Origin: Thioglobus_B sp964566765 | GTDB taxonomy: Bacteria > Pseudomonadota > Gammaproteobacteria > PS1 > Pseudothioglobaceae | DNA: 19,056 nt | Reading direction: 5' to 3' | Assembly (NCBI GenBank): GCA_964566765.1 | Contig: CAZMJI010000018.1 | Coordinates: 1-19,056 of the forward strand | Part shown: in pieces, positions 1-6,946 of the stretch | Numbering within the stretch: position 1 is the first letter of the stretch | How the letters are laid out: every line of letters starts with the position of its first letter | Translations under genes and position numbers: made by a program | Notes under the pieces: generated by a model | Told to the model about the DNA's origin: nothing | Database searches by the model: none | What the model saw: the letters and a program-made list of their open reading frames with translations, nothing else

Positions 1-322
1 CTATGGTTTTAGATTCTTTGAGACTCATACCATTGACAAGTTCAGCAAAAAGATTGCGGTTGACAACTCAACACAAGACGAACTACTGGTAGGCACACAA
101 GGCGCTAAGAGTATCACCCTGGCACGTGGCCAATACAAACTTTCTCAGCAGGTAATTGAACTCAATTCAACGCTTTCAGCACCGATTAAAGCCGGTGAGC
201 ACATTGGCTACTTAAGCACCAAGTTTGAGGGAAAAACCCTTAATAGAGTGCCTTTGGTCGCCCTAGAAGACGCGCCTGAAGCTGGTTTTTTCTCACGCAT
301 GCTGAATAAAGTCGGCTTTTAA
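1..322 (+). CDS. dacA: D-alanyl-D-alanine carboxypeptidase (PBP5/DacA type), C-terminal end only
   Basis: The frame is open from base 2 to a TAA at 320-322 and gives about 106 residues; the N-terminal catalytic domain lies outside the window. The visible part begins with YGFRFFETHTI, the segment that in PBP5-type low-molecular-weight penicillin-binding proteins joins the catalytic domain to the beta-rich C-terminal domain. It ends with a short tail (FFSRMLNKVGF) of the kind that forms the amphipathic helix holding these enzymes on the periplasmic face of the inner membrane. The family removes the terminal D-alanine from peptidoglycan pentapeptides. Its stop codon overlaps the ATG of the next gene (TAATG), so the two are probably translationally coupled. 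The family assignment is from recognised sequence features; the paralogue (dacA versus dacC) cannot be decided from this fragment. Confidence 0.85.
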   Translation, partial: YGFRFFETHTIDKFSKKIAVDNSTQDELLVGTQGAKSITLARGQYKLSQQVIELNSTLSAPIKAGEHIGYLSTKFEGKTLNRVPLVALEDAPEAGFFSRMLNKVGF

Positions 323-1155
323 TGGTTTATCTGAATGGCGAATTCATTGACAAAGCAGATGCCAACATCTCAGTCATGGATCGAGGCTTTTTGTTTGGTG
401 ATGGCGTCTATGAAGTCATTCCAGTTTACAACCGCCAGGTCTTTCGCCTCAATCCACACCTAGACAGACTACAAAGATCCCTAGATGCGGTTGGCATTCG
501 CAATCCTTACACAAACGAACAGTGGCAAGCTTTAATTGAACGCTTGACCCAACATAGTGCGTTTAACGATCAATCGGTCTATCTGCAGATTACCCGAGGT
601 ATTGACAGCAAGCGTACGCATAGTGCAGGAGCGCTTACGCCCAGTGTTTATATTGAATCCAATGAGCTTACTCCCAGAGACCAAGCAACCTTAGCCACAG
701 GCTTTGCCGCCATCACTCGAGCAGATTTGCGCTGGCAACGCTGTGACATTAAAGCCACCTCGCTGCTGGCCAATGTGATGTACTCACAAGAAGCTCGATC
801 AGCTGGCGTGGAGGAAGTCATTCTACATCGAGAAAATCGTGTGACTGAAGGTGCCAGCTCCAATGTCTTTATCATTAAAGATGGTGTGCTACTCACCCAT
901 CCTACAGGCCCCTACATCTTGTCCGGTATCACCCGAGATCTGGTACTAGAGAGCGTCAAAGCCTGTCAAATTAACATTGAAGAGTGCGGTTTTTCTCTTA
1001 AAGAGCTGTTGGCAGCTGACGAAGTTTGGATCTCCAGCTCCACCCGAGAAGTGATGCCCATTACCACAATTGATGGACAAGCCATTAACCAGGGCCAAGT
1101 TGGCAGCTGTTGGCAACAGGTCTATCGGCACTACCAGCAACTCAAACATGCTTGA
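322..1155 (+). CDS. dat: D-amino-acid aminotransferase (class IV, PLP-dependent)
   Basis: 277 residues, full length for fold-type IV aminotransferases. The N-terminal block (MDRGFLFGDGVYEV, residues 19-32) is the class IV signature; Lys144 in RCDIKATSLL fits the lysine that binds pyridoxal phosphate (Lys145 in the Bacillus enzyme); EGASSNVF and the following SGITRD segment form the cofactor phosphate region. D-amino-acid aminotransferases interconvert D-alanine and D-glutamate with their 2-oxo acids in the cytoplasm, supplying D-amino acids for peptidoglycan. Branched-chain aminotransferase or aminodeoxychorismate lyase are related alternatives, but the position directly after dacA and the CDIK motif favour the D-amino-acid enzyme. 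The start ATG overlaps the dacA stop by one base, and the end overlaps amgK by eight bases. No clear Shine-Dalgarno is seen, which fits coupling to dacA. Confidence 0.85.
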   Translation: MVYLNGEFIDKADANISVMDRGFLFGDGVYEVIPVYNRQVFRLNPHLDRLQRSLDAVGIRNPYTNEQWQALIERLTQHSAFNDQSVYLQITRGIDSKRTHSAGALTPSVYIESNELTPRDQATLATGFAAITRADLRWQRCDIKATSLLANVMYSQEARSAGVEEVILHRENRVTEGASSNVFIIKDGVLLTHPTGPYILSGITRDLVLESVKACQINIEECGFSLKELLAADEVWISSSTREVMPITTIDGQAINQGQVGSCWQQVYRHYQQLKHA

Positions 1156-2077
1156 TACTCGTCTAGATGCGCTGGAAGATTGGTTAGAGGCATTTTTCTC
1201 AGATGCCAATTTTGTCATTTCTAAGGCCAGTGACGATGCCAGCTTTCGCCGCTATTTTCGTATCGAACGTGATAACGCCAGCTTTATTGCCATGGACGCA
1301 CCGCCTGACAAAGAAAATTGCCAAGCCTTTGTTGATATTGCCAAGCTGCTGATTGCACACCAGGTGCACGCACCCAAGATTGTTGCTGAAAACCTAACAC
1401 AAGGATTTTTACTCTTAGAAGATTTAGGCAACACCACACTGCTTGCACAGCTGCAACAGCAGCTAGATCTTGAACTGTATCAGCATGCCATTGATACACT
1501 GATTGACTTACAAGCAATTAAACAGGCCAAGGTTCCCAGCTACGACACCAAACGCTTACAAGACGAACTCTCGCTACTGCTTGACTGGTATCTACCTAAG
1601 ACGTTGGATGCGCAGACCTCACGCGCCCTACAACAACTGTTTGACCTGCTGATTGATAATGCGCTAACCAGCCCTCAGGTCTTGGTACATCGTGATTATC
1701 ATTCGCGTAACTTAATGCTGCTACCCGAGGCTGAGCTGGGGGTGATTGATTTTCAAGACGCGGTGATTGGCGCCGATACTTATGACCTGGTATCACTACT
1801 CAAAGACGCTTATCTAGAACTCTCTCATACCGATAGACAACAGCTACTAAGATACTATTATCAACAAGCCAATGTGCAAACCCCTTGGGCGCAATTTGAA
1901 AAACAATTCGACTTAATGGGCTTACAACGCCACCTTAAGGTATTGGGCATTTTTAAACGCCTATCTATGCGTGATGGCAAACACCAATACCTGGATGACA
2001 TTCCACTGGTTAGACGCTATGCGCTAGAAACCGCTGAAAAATACCCTGAGTGCAGCATACTCTTGGAGCTGTTATGA
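1148..2077 (+). CDS. amgK: Anomeric N-acetylmuramate/N-acetylglucosamine kinase
   Basis: 309 residues from the ATG at 1148, which overlaps the end of dat; the frame is open further upstream but only inside dat, so this start is preferred. The protein has the aminoglycoside-phosphotransferase-like kinase fold: an N-terminal segment with DDASFRRYFRI, typical of AmgK, then the catalytic loop HRDYHSRN (181-188, with Asp183 as likely base and Asn188 for metal) and the DFQD metal motif (201-204). AmgK phosphorylates the anomeric hydroxyl of MurNAc or GlcNAc, the first step of the route that rebuilds UDP-MurNAc from recycled wall sugars and bypasses fosfomycin-sensitive MurA. The next gene is its pathway partner murU, overlapping by the ATGA junction, which makes the assignment much stronger than fold alone. 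Confidence 0.88.
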   Translation: MLDTRLDALEDWLEAFFSDANFVISKASDDASFRRYFRIERDNASFIAMDAPPDKENCQAFVDIAKLLIAHQVHAPKIVAENLTQGFLLLEDLGNTTLLAQLQQQLDLELYQHAIDTLIDLQAIKQAKVPSYDTKRLQDELSLLLDWYLPKTLDAQTSRALQQLFDLLIDNALTSPQVLVHRDYHSRNLMLLPEAELGVIDFQDAVIGADTYDLVSLLKDAYLELSHTDRQQLLRYYYQQANVQTPWAQFEKQFDLMGLQRHLKVLGIFKRLSMRDGKHQYLDDIPLVRRYALETAEKYPECSILLELL

Positions 2078-2757
2078 TTGCCATGATTCTTGCCGCTGGT
2101 CGTGGGGAACGCTTGATGCCACTAACCCGAGACACACCCAAGCCGCTGATCAAGGTGCAAGGGGTGGCACTGATTGAGTATGCGTTGACTGCTTGTAAGC
2201 GCGCAGATATCAAAGAGATCGTGGTGAATGTTGCCTATTTAAGTGAATGCATTAAGACCTACCTGGGTGATGGATCCGAATTTGGCGTGCAAATTCACTA
2301 TAGCGATGAGTCTGATGGCGCATTGGAGACCGCTGGCGGCATTATCAAAGCCCTACCCCTATTGGGCAAAGAGCCCTTTGTTGTGATTAATTCAGATGTC
2401 ATCTGTGACTATGACCTATCACAATTGTCACTACCTCAAGGCTCGTTGGCACACTTAGTTCTGGTGGATAATCCAGCACATAATCCTCAAGGCGATTTCT
2501 CACTAACAGAAAATACCATTACTATCGAAGACGTCAATCCGCTAACCTTCTCTGGCATTGGTATCTATCATCCGGATTTTTTCCAAGCGCATCAACACAG
2601 CACAGAGAAGCTGCCGCTGTACCCACTGCTTAAGTCTGCCATTGAGCAGCAACAACTCACCGGGGAGCATTACCAGGGTCAGTGGCAAGACATTGGCACC
2701 GCTGAGCGTCTGGCCTTGGCCAATCAGGACAAATCAGCCGACACGCCAGATAAATAA
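2074..2757 (+). CDS. murU: N-acetylmuramate 1-phosphate uridylyltransferase
   Basis: 227 residues from the ATG at 2074. The start is chosen because it makes the classic ATGA overlap with amgK and because MIAMILAAG matches the usual beginning of MurU proteins; a second ATG at 2083 is possible. The N-terminus carries the nucleotidyltransferase signature: AAGRGERLMPLT (7-18) with a lysine in the following PKP motif, and DGALETAGGI and NSDVICDYD mark the sugar-nucleotide and metal sites. MurU uses UTP and MurNAc-1-phosphate to give UDP-MurNAc. Glucose-1-phosphate thymidylyl- or mannose-1-phosphate guanylyltransferases share the fold, but the length (no left-handed beta-helix) and the amgK neighbour point to MurU. 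It ends the cell-wall gene run; I see no hairpin terminator between its stop and the SRP RNA promoter. Confidence 0.87.
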   Translation: MIAMILAAGRGERLMPLTRDTPKPLIKVQGVALIEYALTACKRADIKEIVVNVAYLSECIKTYLGDGSEFGVQIHYSDESDGALETAGGIIKALPLLGKEPFVVINSDVICDYDLSQLSLPQGSLAHLVLVDNPAHNPQGDFSLTENTITIEDVNPLTFSGIGIYHPDFFQAHQHSTEKLPLYPLLKSAIEQQQLTGEHYQGQWQDIGTAERLALANQDKSADTPDK

Positions 2758-2784
2758 CGGGGTTCATGATTAAGCCTCAATTTC

Positions 2785-2813
2785 TTCAAACCACACGCAG
2801 ATATCGGTAAAAT
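2785..2813 (+). promoter_or_regulatory. Predicted sigma-70 promoter of the 4.5S RNA gene
   Basis: A -35-like TTCAAA at 2785-2790 (4 of 6 matches) is separated by 17 bases from a -10-like TAAAAT at 2808-2813 (5 of 6). The start expected about seven bases further, near 2820, coincides with the first paired base of the SRP RNA outer helix. The agreement of promoter and RNA end is the main support. Confidence 0.55.
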
Positions 2814-2819
2814 GTTTTG

Positions 2820-2926
2820 TTGGTGCCAAGGGTACGCTTGCAACAAATGGTTGTGAACCCCGCCAGGTCCGGAAGGAAGCAACGGTAACAATTTTTTTGT
2901 GTGCTGGCTGTTATTCTTGGCGCTAC
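2820..2926 (+). ncRNA. ffs: 4.5S signal recognition particle RNA (bacterial small type)
   Basis: The hallmark apical loop of SRP RNA is present: CAGGTCCGGAAGGAAGCA around 2864-2881, with GGAA tetraloop 2871-2874 closed by TCC/GGA and the asymmetric bulge that binds Ffh. A middle stem pairs TTGT 2851-2854 with ACAA 2888-2891. The ends pair over ten bases, 2821-2830 with 2916-2925, including two G-U pairs, which sets the boundaries to within a few bases. At about 105 nt it is the short form without an Alu domain, as in gammaproteobacteria. With Ffh and FtsY it targets nascent inner-membrane proteins. It sits 20 bases before dnaX. No T-rich hairpin follows, so its 3' end probably comes from processing or transcription runs on into dnaX. 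Confidence 0.93.
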
Positions 2927-2945
2927 TGTTTATTAAAGCAAAATC

Positions 2946-4559
2946 ATGAGTGATCATTATCAAGTTCTAGCCAGAAAATACCGACCGCATACGTTTGCGG
3001 AACTGGTGGGTCAGACCCATGCGAAAAAGACGCTGATCAACGCACTGGATAACAACACACTACACCATGGTTTTTTGTTTACAGGTACTCGCGGTGTGGG
3101 TAAAACCACCATCGCTAGAATCTTTGCCAAATCCATTAACTGCGAACAAGGGGTGAGCTCTACACCTTGTGGTCAATGCCCAACTTGTTTAGAAATTGAC
3201 CAAGGTCAATCGGTAGACTTGATTGAACTCGATGCCGCCTCGCATACCGGCGTTGATAACATGCGCGATATTTTGGAAAACGCGCAGTATATGCCGACCA
3301 AAAATCGCTATAAGATCTACCTGATTGATGAGGTGCACATGCTCTCTAAAAGCAGCTTTAATGCGCTGCTTAAAACCTTGGAAGAGCCACCTGAACATGT
3401 GAAGTTTTTACTGGCTACCACCGATCCACAAAAACTACCAATTACCGTGCTATCGCGCTGTTTGCAGTTCACCCTGAACAAACTCAGTCACGACGAAATC
3501 CTAGGGCAGTTGAAATACATCATGGAGACTGAAGGTCTGGATTACGAAGACGAGGCGCTGAGTCAAATTGCCACCTTTGGTAATGGTTCCATGCGTGATG
3601 CGCTAAGCTTGCTAGACCAGTCGATTTCCTATGGCAATGGCGCAGTCCGTAGTGATGACATTAAAGCCATGCTGGGCTTGGTGCATCAAAATGATATTGC
3701 CGCCCTGGTGATTCATCTGTTTAATCAAGACGCTGAAGCGGTGATTAAGCACATTAAGGAATTGTCTCATCGCGGTGAAAATCTAACTCGTGCCCTAAAA
3801 GATCTGGCCTCACTGTTTCACCGTCTCTCGGTGCAACAAATTGCTGGTGGTGATGAGGACGAACAAGTCCAGGCACTGGCTGAAGCCATCTCCAATCAAG
3901 ATCTACACATTTTTTACCAAATGGCACTCAACGGCTTAAAGGACATGCCACTGGCACCGAGTGAAGAAATTGGTTTTGAGATGACGCTACTAAGAATGTT
4001 GGCCTTTCACAGTGAAGTTGCCATTAGCGCGGAAAAAAAAACGCTGAAAATCAAGCCTAAGCCCGCGCCTAATAGCAGCGCTACTAAGGCCACAACACAA
4101 ACACCAGAAGAAGAAGCAACAACCACACCAGAGCCAGAGCCAGAGCCAGCTAAGCAGCGTATCGCGCTTAACGATCAAAGTGAGTGGGAGGCATTTATTC
4201 TGCAGTTGAATTTTTCCGGCGCTGGTTCTATGTTGATTAAAAACACCCTATTCGAACAATTTGACGGCAAGCAACTGGTACTCACCCTGGACCAACAATT
4301 TGCCAATCTACTGAGTGATTTTGCCCAACAAAGTATTGAGAAAACCCTTAGCGAGGCATTGGGCGATATTGGCCTAGAGATTCGCCTGGATGTGCCAAAG
4401 GCGCAAACACTGGCGCAAAAACAAACTCAGGCACAACAACAAAGACAGCAAGCAATCCAAGAGAAATTTCTAGGAGATGCCAATTTGAAACAATTAGAAC
4501 GCGCACTCAACGCCAAAGTTGATGTACGCTCAATTCACGAACAACAAACAGGAGGTTAA
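2946..4559 (+). CDS. dnaX: DNA polymerase III clamp loader subunit tau/gamma
   Basis: 537 residues, shorter than the E. coli tau form. Visible elements in order: LARKYRPHTF start motif; Walker A GTRGVGKT (47-54); zinc cysteines C66, C75, C78 and C81; Walker B with LIDE (around 126-129); sensor 1 LLATTD; the SRC motif (170-172) with its arginine finger; the collar domain to about residue 360; a Pro/Glu-rich linker with a short PEPEPEP repeat; and a C-terminal region (about 400-537) that in tau contacts DnaB and the polymerase alpha subunit. Tau loads the beta clamp and couples polymerases at the fork. An A9 run at 4033-4041, at the end of the collar, may give a truncated gamma form (see findings). 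The ribosome binding site is poor. Its last codons contain the AGGAGG that serves ybaB. Confidence 0.97.
   Translation: MSDHYQVLARKYRPHTFAELVGQTHAKKTLINALDNNTLHHGFLFTGTRGVGKTTIARIFAKSINCEQGVSSTPCGQCPTCLEIDQGQSVDLIELDAASHTGVDNMRDILENAQYMPTKNRYKIYLIDEVHMLSKSSFNALLKTLEEPPEHVKFLLATTDPQKLPITVLSRCLQFTLNKLSHDEILGQLKYIMETEGLDYEDEALSQIATFGNGSMRDALSLLDQSISYGNGAVRSDDIKAMLGLVHQNDIAALVIHLFNQDAEAVIKHIKELSHRGENLTRALKDLASLFHRLSVQQIAGGDEDEQVQALAEAISNQDLHIFYQMALNGLKDMPLAPSEEIGFEMTLLRMLAFHSEVAISAEKKTLKIKPKPAPNSSATKATTQTPEEEATTTPEPEPEPAKQRIALNDQSEWEAFILQLNFSGAGSMLIKNTLFEQFDGKQLVLTLDQQFANLLSDFAQQSIEKTLSEALGDIGLEIRLDVPKAQTLAQKQTQAQQQRQQAIQEKFLGDANLKQLERALNAKVDVRSIHEQQTGG
4033..4060 (+). promoter_or_regulatory. Possible dnaX slippage site giving a gamma subunit
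   Basis: Nine consecutive A bases (4033-4041) are read in the tau frame as GAA AAA AAA ACG. A shift to the -1 frame (or one extra A from polymerase slippage) meets TAA at 4058-4060 after six new codons and would give a product of about 371 residues. Loss of one A would instead meet TGA within two codons. The position, just after the collar domain and before the linker, is where gamma ends in species that make it. A small hairpin (GCCT 4067-4070 with AGGC 4087-4090, enclosing TAGC/GCTA) lies about 26 bases downstream, further than usual for a frameshift stimulator. Use of the site is inferred. Confidence 0.5.
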
Positions 4560-4562
4560 CCG

Positions 4563-4886
4563 ATGTTAAAAGGCGGTATGGCGGGGATGATGAAAAAAGC
4601 CCAACAAATGCAAGAAAATATGCAAAAAGCACAAGCGGAAATTAAAGCGCTTAGTGTCACTGGCAAGGCTGCTGGTGGTGCAGTTGAGGTGGTCATGAAT
4701 GGTGAACACCAGGCCACGGAAATTCACATTGATGAGAGCGTGTTGGATGATCAAGACATGCTGGAAGACTTGGTACTAACAGCTGTAAATGACGCAGTTG
4801 GGCAAATCGCCAGCGCTTCTAGTGAAAAAATGAAATCAGCCACCGGCGGTATGAGTCTGCCAGGCGGTATGAATTTGCCGTTTTAA
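4563..4886 (+). CDS. ybaB: YbaB/EbfC family nucleoid-associated protein
   Basis: 107 residues, typical for the family. The protein begins with a Met/Gly/Lys-rich helix (GGMAGMMKKAQQMQENMQKAQ) that in the family makes the long dimer arm, then a short beta-sheet core (GAVEVVMNGEHQATEIHID), and ends in a flexible Gly/Met/Pro tail (MSLPGGMNLPF). YbaB proteins are small dimeric DNA-binding proteins of the nucleoid, usually encoded between dnaX and recR, as here. A perfect Shine-Dalgarno AGGAGG at 4550-4555, inside the last dnaX codons, lies seven bases before the ATG, so it should be well translated. The exact cellular role of the family is not settled. Confidence 0.95.
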   Translation: MLKGGMAGMMKKAQQMQENMQKAQAEIKALSVTGKAAGGAVEVVMNGEHQATEIHIDESVLDDQDMLEDLVLTAVNDAVGQIASASSEKMKSATGGMSLPGGMNLPF

Positions 4887-4899
4887 CCACTGTCAAAGT

Positions 4900-5484
4900 A
4901 TGATTGAAGAACTGATTAAAGCCTTTTGTGCACTACCTGGTGTGGGCAACAAAACCGCACAGCGTTTTGCTTATCATCTGCTCGAGCGTAATCGTGAAGG
5001 CGGCATGCAATTGTCCAAAGCGTTGTTCGACGCCATGGAGCATGTGGGGCATTGTCAGTCTTGCCGAACCTTAAGTGAAAAAGATCTGTGCGATATCTGC
5101 GCCAACAGCGCTCGCGACGGCTCAGTGTTGTGCATTGTGGAGACACCGGCTGATATTCTGGCGATTGAACAAAGTGGCATCTATAGCGGTAAATATTTTG
5201 TCTTAAGCGGTTATTTGTCGCCGATTGATGGCATTGGCGCCAAAGAATTGGGCTTAGACGAACTGGAGCACAAACTCGAACAAGGCTCAGTCAATGAGAT
5301 TATTCTGGCCACCAACGCCACGGTAGAAGGCGAAGTAACGGCGCACTATATCTCTAACCTGGCCAAGCGTTTTGAGATTGAGATTACCCGCATTGCTCAC
5401 GGCCTACCGATTGGTGGTGAATTGGAATACGCCGACATCAACACCATTGCTCACGCCCTATCAGGACGCAAAAAATACGATTAG
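4900..5484 (+). CDS. recR: Recombination mediator protein RecR
   Basis: 194 residues, a little shorter than E. coli RecR because the N-terminus begins closer to the helix-hairpin-helix. Elements: helix-hairpin-helix LPGVGNKTAQR (12-22); a four-cysteine zinc finger (C52, C55, C64, C67); a Toprim domain starting at VLCIVETPADILAIE (77-91); and a C-terminal Walker-like segment with GLPIGGELEYAD. With RecO (and RecF) it helps load RecA onto SSB-coated single strands at gaps. It follows ybaB by 13 bases and completes the dnaX-ybaB-recR block. No strong ribosome binding site precedes this ATG, and no better in-frame start was seen just upstream. Its stop codon overlaps the converging glyoxalase gene by four bases. 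Confidence 0.96.
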   Translation: MIEELIKAFCALPGVGNKTAQRFAYHLLERNREGGMQLSKALFDAMEHVGHCQSCRTLSEKDLCDICANSARDGSVLCIVETPADILAIEQSGIYSGKYFVLSGYLSPIDGIGAKELGLDELEHKLEQGSVNEIILATNATVEGEVTAHYISNLAKRFEIEITRIAHGLPIGGELEYADINTIAHALSGRKKYD

Positions 5485-5867
5485 AACTGTTTACTCAGCA
5501 GTTCAATCTCATAGCCATCTGGGTCTTTTAAAAACGCCACGATGGTCTCACCCGCATTCATTGGACCAGCCTCTCGAATCACTTCGGCACCTTTGGCCTT
5601 AGCCGCCTCGACCGCTTGATACACATCGGCCACATTAATGGCTAAATGACCAAAACCAGTGCCGATCTCATACTGCGTCTTACCCCAGTTGTAAGTTAAC
5701 TCCAATGCTGTGTGCTCTGATTCAGGACCATAGCCTAAAAATGCCAAAGTAAACTCACCCTTGGGATAGTCTTTTTGTCTTAGCAGTTGCATACCCAAAA
5801 CCTCGGTATAAAAGGCAATAGAGCGCTCCAGGTCGCCAACGCGTAGCATGGTATGTAGAATTCTCAT
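5481..5867 (-). CDS. gloA: Lactoylglutathione lyase (glyoxalase I)
   Basis: 128 residues, full length for the short bacterial enzyme. The vicinal-oxygen-chelate fold is visible as two beta-alpha-beta-beta-beta halves, and all four metal ligands are in place: His5, Glu56 (ALELTYN), His74 (GFGHLAI) and Glu122 (GYEIELL), the same numbering as the nickel-dependent E. coli enzyme. The shortness (no extra loops) also fits the Ni/Co class. It converts the hemithioacetal of methylglyoxal and glutathione to S-lactoylglutathione; the second enzyme, GloB, is not in the window. The gene converges on recR with a four-base overlap (TTAG) and diverges from the methyltransferase at 5913 across a 45-base gap that holds the promoters. 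Confidence 0.96.
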   Translation of the reverse strand: MRILHTMLRVGDLERSIAFYTEVLGMQLLRQKDYPKGEFTLAFLGYGPESEHTALELTYNWGKTQYEIGTGFGHLAINVADVYQAVEAAKAKGAEVIREAGPMNAGETIVAFLKDPDGYEIELLSKQF

Positions 5868-5896
5868 GGTCTATTTATTCTTAACGATAATGCCTC

Positions 5897-5908
5897 GTAT
5901 TATAATAC
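5897..5908. promoter_or_regulatory. Palindromic divergent -10 region between gloA and the methyltransferase
   Basis: GTATTATAATAC is a perfect 12-base palindrome and offers a consensus TATAAT on both strands: 5901-5906 on plus and 5904-5899 on minus. On minus a start near 5892 leaves a leader of about 25 bases before gloA. On plus a start about seven bases past the -10 falls on or next to the ATG at 5913, so a leaderless mRNA is possible. The -35 elements are weak on both sides (for example TTCTTA at 5878-5883 on plus). Confidence 0.5.
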
Positions 5909-5912
5909 CTCC

Positions 5913-6524
5913 ATGAGTGATAAATTTAAACACTGGGATCAGGTTTACCAAACCAAAGACCACGATCAAGTCAGCTGGCATCAGGCACATGCCACCCTGT
6001 CACTGGACTGGATTGTAGCAGTTAGCAAGCCAAGTGATGCCATCATTGATGTGGGTTGTGGGGTGTCGATCTTAGCAGATGAACTGTTAGAAAAAGGCTA
6101 TCAAGACCTGTCCCTATTAGAGCTTTCTAGCAGTGCGCTAGACACCTTAAAAGCACGGCTTGCTCAATACCCTAACCAACCAATATTCTACAATCTGAAT
6201 GTCTTAGAGTTTGAGCCTGAGAAGTGCTATGATTTATGGCATGATCGCGCTGTGTTTCACTTTCTGACCAAACCTGATGAACAACAATTCTATCTAAACA
6301 AGCTTAAGCAACATCTGAAGCCTAAAGGCTATTTTCTGCTGGCCACCTTTGCCCCGGATGGTCCAATGCAGTGCTCAGAGTTAGACATTGAGCAATACGA
6401 TGTTGCTAAGATTAGCACGCTATTAGGTGAGGATTTTCAACTGCTTAAAACAGCTAACGAGCAACATCCACATCCCAATGGTTCGACGCAAAGTTTTAAT
6501 TATTTTTTATTTCAGAAAGACTAA
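5913..6524 (+). CDS. Class I SAM-dependent methyltransferase, substrate unknown
   Basis: 203 residues. The S-adenosylmethionine site is clear: motif I DVGCG (46-50), an acidic residue at the end of strand 2 (Glu70 in LSLLEL), and YDLWHDRAVFHFL at the strand 4 position. The opening KHWDQVYQTKDHDQVSWHQ and the end (HPHPNGSTQSFNYFLF) resemble a group of small bacterial methyltransferases commonly labelled only as class I or type 12, some distantly like thiopurine methyltransferases. The substrate cannot be named. The ATG follows ACCTCC, which is the reverse of a ribosome binding site, and a TATAAT lies only six bases before it, suggesting a leaderless message. Its stop overlaps the converging yjbQ gene by four bases. 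Confidence 0.85.
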   Translation: MSDKFKHWDQVYQTKDHDQVSWHQAHATLSLDWIVAVSKPSDAIIDVGCGVSILADELLEKGYQDLSLLELSSSALDTLKARLAQYPNQPIFYNLNVLEFEPEKCYDLWHDRAVFHFLTKPDEQQFYLNKLKQHLKPKGYFLLATFAPDGPMQCSELDIEQYDVAKISTLLGEDFQLLKTANEQHPHPNGSTQSFNYFLFQKD

Positions 6525-6946
6525 TCGTCACTGAACATCAGCGTGGCCACAATACGGCGCGCACCACCATGGTCTCGATGCTCATTCAAGTAAATACCCT
6601 GCCACACACCCAGATTCAATCGACCTTGGGTCACCGGAATATTAAGACTAGCGCCAATCATGGATGACTTGATGTGTGCCGGCATATCATCACCACCTTC
6701 ATAAGTGTGCTGGTAATAAGGTTTGTGATCACAGAGCTCAGTAAAAAAGGCCTCCATATCACTACGCACGCTTGGGTCGGCATTCTCATTAATCGATAAG
6801 GAGGCGCTAGAGTGCTGAATAAACAAGTTAAGCTGGCCTATCTTGGCTTGCGGTAAAAACGCAATCTGCTGGATGATTTCATTGGTGACCAAATGAAAGC
6901 CCCGGGGTTTGGCGCTGAGGATGATGTCACATTGCTGGATTTGCAT
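6521..6946 (-). CDS. yjbQ: YjbQ/UPF0047 family protein
   Basis: 141 residues, the usual length for this single-domain family. Conserved blocks are all present: QHSSASLSINENAD (44-57), EGGDDMPAHIKSSMIG (83-98) and GVWQGIYLNEHRD (113-125), whose His and Glu residues line the presumed active site. Family members are annotated as secondary thiamine-phosphate synthases because some show weak thiamine-phosphate synthase activity; the true cellular role is uncertain. It is the last gene of the fetB-rof-HIT-yjbQ run, starting on the TAATG junction with the HIT gene, so it is probably translated by coupling. It converges with the methyltransferase gene by a four-base overlap (CTAA). Confidence 0.93.
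   Translation of the reverse strand: MQIQQCDIILSAKPRGFHLVTNEIIQQIAFLPQAKIGQLNLFIQHSSASLSINENADPSVRSDMEAFFTELCDHKPYYQHTYEGGDDMPAHIKSSMIGASLNIPVTQGRLNLGVWQGIYLNEHRDHGGARRIVATLMFSDD

Noticed and set aside
946..1218. Open frame of 90 codons on the minus strand across the dat-amgK junction
   Set aside because: It is antisense to two well-supported genes, has no recognisable protein features and no promoter or ribosome binding site.
4131..4150. Short tandem repeat (AGAGCC units) in dnaX
   Set aside because: It only encodes the PEPEPEP part of the interdomain linker, a common low-complexity feature.
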